Assembly (NCBI GenBank): GCA_023818725.1
Contig: JAMWBX010000046.1
Span: forward strand, 1-7,910
Direction: 5' to 3'
From: Candidatus Omnitrophota bacterium
GTDB taxonomy: Bacteria; Ratteibacteria; UBA8468; B48-G9; DTJG01
DNA length: 7,910 nt
The position numbers were made by a program, and so were the translations under genes. Position 1 is the first letter of the stretch. Each line of letters opens with the position of its first letter. Of the stretch, positions 5,369 to 7,910 are shown piece by piece. The notes under the pieces are model-generated. The model saw only the letters and a list, made by a program, of their open reading frames with translations, searched no databases and had not been told where the DNA came from.

Positions 5369-6562
5369 ATGGAAATCAGGGTTAATAAAGAAAAATGCAC
5401 TGGATGTAAAATTTGTATTGAAGTTTGTCCTTCGGGCGCAATAGAACTCGATAAAAATGGCAGGGCGCAGATTAATGAAAAATGCACTTTATGCAGGTTG
5501 TGCGTTAAAGAATGTCCTGAAAATGCCATTGAGATATTTGAAGAAAAAAAGAAGACACCCTCAGCGGACATAAGCCAGTATAAAGGAATTTGGTTTTTCG
5601 CTGAACAAAAAAATGGAAAGCTTTCCCATGTATCATATGAGCTTCTTGGAATATCTTTGAAACTGGCTGAAACATTAAAAGAAGAAGTATGCGGTGTTAT
5701 TTTTGGCTCAAACTGCACTGAAATGGCACAGGAACTTTTCAATCGCGCAGCAGAAAAGGTCTATGTAGTCGAAGATGAAAGCCTTGATGAATTTAGACAG
5801 GATATTTATGTCTGCCTGATGACAGAATTGATAAAAAAATACAGGCCAAATATCGTTCTTGCTTCTGCGACAATGATTGGAAGAAGTTTTATTCCGCAGG
5901 TAGCAGCAAGAATAAAAACAGGTCTTACTGCTGACTGCACAGATTTAGCCATTGATCCTGAAACAAAACTTCTCCAGCAGATAAGACCAACCTATGGTGG
6001 GAATCTGATGGCAAAAATTATTTGTGAAAACCACAGGCCGCAAATGGCAACAATCAGGCCAAAAGCAGTCGAAGAAGCAAAACTTATCGGAAACAGAACA
6101 GGGCTGATTATAAAAGAGGATTTTACAAGTTTCAACGCAACATGCAGGGTTGATCTTATTTCGAAACAGCAGGTTGAGCAAACAATTGACCTACAGGAAG
6201 CAGAAATTATTGTTTCAGGCGGAAGAGGACTTGCAGACCCAAAAAATTTTGATATGATAAGGAAACTGGCTCAACTTATTGGTGGCGCGGTGGGTGCTTC
6301 GCGCGCAGCAGTAGATTCTGGTTGGATACAATATCCGCATCAGGTCGGACAAACAGGAAAGACTGTAAAACCAAAAATCTACATTGCATGCGGAATTTCA
6401 GGGGCAATTCAGCATCTTGCAGGGATGTCAACCTCTGATTACATTATCGCCATTAACAAGGACCCTGACGCGCCTATTTTCAAGGTAGCAAACCTTGGAA
6501 TTATCGGAGATATCTTTGAGGTTATACCTAAACTCATCCAGAAGCTGGAATCAAAAAAATAA
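5369..6562 (+). CDS. etfA: Electron transfer flavoprotein alpha subunit with N-terminal 2[4Fe-4S] ferredoxin domain
   Basis: 397 residues, about 60-70 longer than plain EtfA because of an N-terminal ferredoxin module. Two CxxCxxCxxxC motifs are complete: Cys10/13/16/20 and Cys39/42/45/49, each followed by Pro, predicting two [4Fe-4S] clusters. EtfA proper starts near residue 72 (KGIWFFAE). Its FAD domain is intact: SGGRGLADPKNF (283-294), GASRAAVDSGW (309-319), QVGQTGKTV (325-333), CGISGAIQHLAGM (341-353) and INKDPDAPIFKVANLGI (362-378). Ferredoxin-fused EtfA subunits are known from electron-bifurcating complexes of Acetobacterium (caffeyl-CoA reductase CarE), where the added domain passes electrons between flavin and ferredoxin. 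The ATG lies one base after the etfB stop, with GGGAG (5355-5359) nine bases upstream. The dehydrogenase partner is not in the window; the neighbouring thiolase and CoA-transferase suggest a short-chain acyl-CoA enzyme. A lactate-type partner cannot be excluded. Confidence 0.95.
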   Translation: MEIRVNKEKCTGCKICIEVCPSGAIELDKNGRAQINEKCTLCRLCVKECPENAIEIFEEKKKTPSADISQYKGIWFFAEQKNGKLSHVSYELLGISLKLAETLKEEVCGVIFGSNCTEMAQELFNRAAEKVYVVEDESLDEFRQDIYVCLMTELIKKYRPNIVLASATMIGRSFIPQVAARIKTGLTADCTDLAIDPETKLLQQIRPTYGGNLMAKIICENHRPQMATIRPKAVEEAKLIGNRTGLIIKEDFTSFNATCRVDLISKQQVEQTIDLQEAEIIVSGGRGLADPKNFDMIRKLAQLIGGAVGASRAAVDSGWIQYPHQVGQTGKTVKPKIYIACGISGAIQHLAGMSTSDYIIAINKDPDAPIFKVANLGIIGDIFEVIPKLIQKLESKK

Positions 6563-6569
6563 GATTCCA
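6546..6569. terminator. Hairpin across the etfA stop codon, between convergent genes
   Basis: TGGAATC (6546-6552) and GATTCCA (6563-6569) form a perfect 7-bp inverted repeat with a 10-base A-rich loop that contains the etfA stop. It sits at the 24-base gap between the convergent etfA and thiolase genes, where a terminator is expected. No T-tract follows the stem on the + strand, so it is a weak terminator candidate and may only stabilise the mRNA end. Confidence 0.3.
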
Positions 6570-6586
6570 ATATAACTAAAGTGACC

Positions 6587-7756
6587 TCACCCACTATTTT
6601 TCACTATCATTGCGACGCCTTCGCCGCCTCCAATGCAGAGCGTGGCAAGCCCGTATTTAGAACTTCTTTTTTTCATCTCGTGCAATAATGTGACAAGGAT
6701 CCTTGCTCCGCTTGCTCCTATTGGATGGCCAAGCGCAATCGCGCCGCCATTGACATTGACTTTTTTCATATCCAGTTTCAGTATTTTGCTTACCGCAAGA
6801 ACCTGGGCGGCAAATGCTTCATTAATTTCGATTAAATCAATTTCATCAAGGGATAACCCTGTCTTTTGCAGGGCTTTTTCTGTCGCAGGAACAGGACCAA
6901 GCCCCATAAGGGCAGGTTCAAGTCCGGCCTCGCCGAACGAAATAATTTCTGCCATTGGTTTAAGAGACATTCTTGAAACAGCATCTTCAGACGCCACAAC
7001 AACTGCGGCTGCTCCATCATTAATTCCAGACGCGTTTCCCGCAGTGATTGTGCCGTTTTCCTTGAATACCGGTTTTAGTTTTGATAGTTTTTCAATGCTC
7101 GTATCATACCTTGGAAATTCATCTGTTTCAAAGATAATTTCCCTGATGATAACAGGAACTATTTCGTCTTTAAATTTTCCATCCAGCATTGCCTTTTTGC
7201 ATTTTTGCTGTGAATCAAAAGCAAATTCATCCTGCGCCTGTCTTGAAATTGAATATCTTTCAGCAAGATTTTCTCCGGCTATGCCCATATGATAATTGTT
7301 GAAAACATCCCACAATCCATCATGAATCATAGAATCAATGAGTTTTCCATCTCCAAGTTTATATCCGGTGCGGGCTTTTTCAATGATGTAGGGCGCGCGG
7401 CTCATATTTTCCATTCCGCCTGCGACAATAATCTCGGCATCCTGCGTTTTTATTGCCTGAGATGCAAGATCCACGGCTTTCAAGCCTGAACCGCAAACCT
7501 TATTAACCGTCATTGCTGAAATGTCAACAGGCAAACCTGCCTTTAATGCTGATTGTCGGGAAGGATTCTGTCCAAGTCCTGCCTGAAGCACATTTCCCAT
7601 AATCACCTGATCTACATTCTGGGGTAAAATCTCTGCCTTTTTTATTGCCTCTTTTATCACAATCGAGCCAAGTTCAACAGCAGGAACATCGCTTAAACTC
7701 TTGCAGAAACTCCCTATGGCTGTCCTTACAGCGCTTATAATAAAAACCCTTCTCAA
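6587..7756 (-). CDS. Acetyl-CoA C-acetyltransferase (thiolase)
   Basis: Catalyses reversible condensation of two acetyl-CoA to acetoacetyl-CoA, or thiolytic cleavage of 3-ketoacyl-CoA. 389 residues, full length for the biosynthetic-type (AtoB/ThlA/PhaA) branch. Catalytic residues are in place: the acyl-accepting Cys88 in [11 protein letters not shown], Asn312 in NEAFA, His344 in [13 protein letters not shown], and Cys374 in [19 protein letters not shown] (112-123) is also typical of this branch. The start is TTG (7754-7756), chosen because it begins the family N-terminus ([11 protein letters not shown]), with AAAGGAG (7762-7768) five bases upstream. The start overlaps the stop of the upstream CoA-transferase by TTGA, so the two are very likely an operon. 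It converges on etfA with a 24-base gap. With the ETF genes it fits butyrate/acetoacetate-type metabolism; degradative or synthetic direction cannot be told. Confidence 0.95.
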   Translation of the reverse strand: MRRVFIISAVRTAIGSFCKSLSDVPAVELGSIVIKEAIKKAEILPQNVDQVIMGNVLQAGLGQNPSRQSALKAGLPVDISAMTVNKVCGSGLKAVDLASQAIKTQDAEIIVAGGMENMSRAPYIIEKARTGYKLGDGKLIDSMIHDGLWDVFNNYHMGIAGENLAERYSISRQAQDEFAFDSQQKCKKAMLDGKFKDEIVPVIIREIIFETDEFPRYDTSIEKLSKLKPVFKENGTITAGNASGINDGAAAVVVASEDAVSRMSLKPMAEIISFGEAGLEPALMGLGPVPATEKALQKTGLSLDEIDLIEINEAFAAQVLAVSKILKLDMKKVNVNGGAIALGHPIGASGARILVTLLHEMKKRSSKYGLATLCIGGGEGVAMIVKNSG

Positions 7757-7910
7757 ATTCTCTCCTTTATGCCCATTGGCATTTCCTGAAATAATACCGG
7801 CTCCATTATTTTCAATTCCGGAGAAATTTCTGGAGCAAATTCCATCTTTGAAAGAACATCTTTTTCTAAATTTATCCCTGGCGCAATTTCCACAAGCTTA
7901 ATACCATTTT
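7753..7910 (-). CDS. Acyl-CoA:acetate / 3-oxoacid CoA-transferase, C-terminal fragment (5' part outside window)
   Basis: On the - strand, an open frame from the right edge to a TGA at 7753-7755 encodes 51 residues that match the extreme C-terminus of single-chain CoA-transferases (propionate/acetate CoA-transferase, Pct/YdiF type). The diagnostic run is [18 protein letters not shown] (residues 5-22 of the fragment), followed by [12 protein letters not shown] and ending in PMGI. The catalytic Glu and the rest of the enzyme lie off-window. These enzymes move CoA between short-chain acids (acetate, propionate, butyrate, acetoacetate). Its stop overlaps the TTG start of the thiolase gene by four bases, so the genes are coupled. 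The fragment cannot distinguish the one-chain form from a separate beta subunit with certainty; the sequence looks more like the one-chain form. Substrate is unknown. Confidence 0.8.
   Translation of the reverse strand, partial: NGIKLVEIAPGINLEKDVLSKMEFAPEISPELKIMEPVLFQEMPMGIKERI

Noticed and set aside
6633..7292. 219-residue ORF on the + strand opposite the thiolase
   Set aside because: It is antisense to a gene with all catalytic motifs intact and is Ser/Ile-rich without a domain; a mirror of thiolase codon use.

Overview
The window is a dense, AT-rich bacterial segment. It carries eight complete or nearly complete protein genes plus two genes cut by the window edges. No rRNA, tRNA, CRISPR array or insertion sequence is visible. 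The type II secretion-style pseudopilin and the two-helix membrane protein with a HAMP-like region suggest a diderm. The flavin/CoA/ferredoxin gene set suggests an anaerobe that uses acyl-CoA chemistry. The style resembles uncultivated candidate-phylum genomes (Omnitrophota-like), but that placement is an impression, not a demonstrated result.

Left part (1-1372, + strand): the C-terminal part of a DUF4139 protein runs in from the left edge. Its stop overlaps, by a TTGA, the TTG start of a ribosomal silencing factor gene (rsfS). The true start of rsfS is doubtful: a good extended -10 element and a Shine-Dalgarno sequence lie inside its apparent N-terminal extension.

Middle left (1362-2678, - strand): a two-gene unit consists of a G-type pseudopilin, with an extra domain of about 110 residues spliced into its conserved C-terminal part, followed by a small HAMP-like membrane protein. 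It converges on rsfS, with an 11-base overlap at structured 3' ends.

Intergenic region 2679-2947: this divergent, non-coding stretch contains a cluster of G/C-run hairpins that looks like a degenerate dispersed repeat, followed by a promoter for the next operon.

Right-hand + strand operon (2948-6562): phosphomannomutase/phosphoglucomutase, a half-size GDT1/TMEM165-type cation transporter, EtfB, and an EtfA carrying an N-terminal 2[4Fe-4S] ferredoxin domain. Gaps are -4, +12 and +1 bases, so co-transcription is very likely. The EtfB/ferredoxin-EtfA pair matches the architecture of flavin-based electron-bifurcating systems and is the most interesting biochemistry here.

Right edge (6587-7910, - strand): an acetyl-CoA C-acetyltransferase follows, with a TTGA overlap, the 3' end of a CoA-transferase gene that continues beyond the window. 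Together with the ETF genes opposite, this suggests a short-chain (C4) acyl-CoA or acetoacetate pathway, whose dehydrogenase, hydratase and reductase are not in view. I found no convincing wholly undescribed system. The best leads are the domain-inserted pseudopilin, the ferredoxin-fused ETF and the unusual rsfS start.
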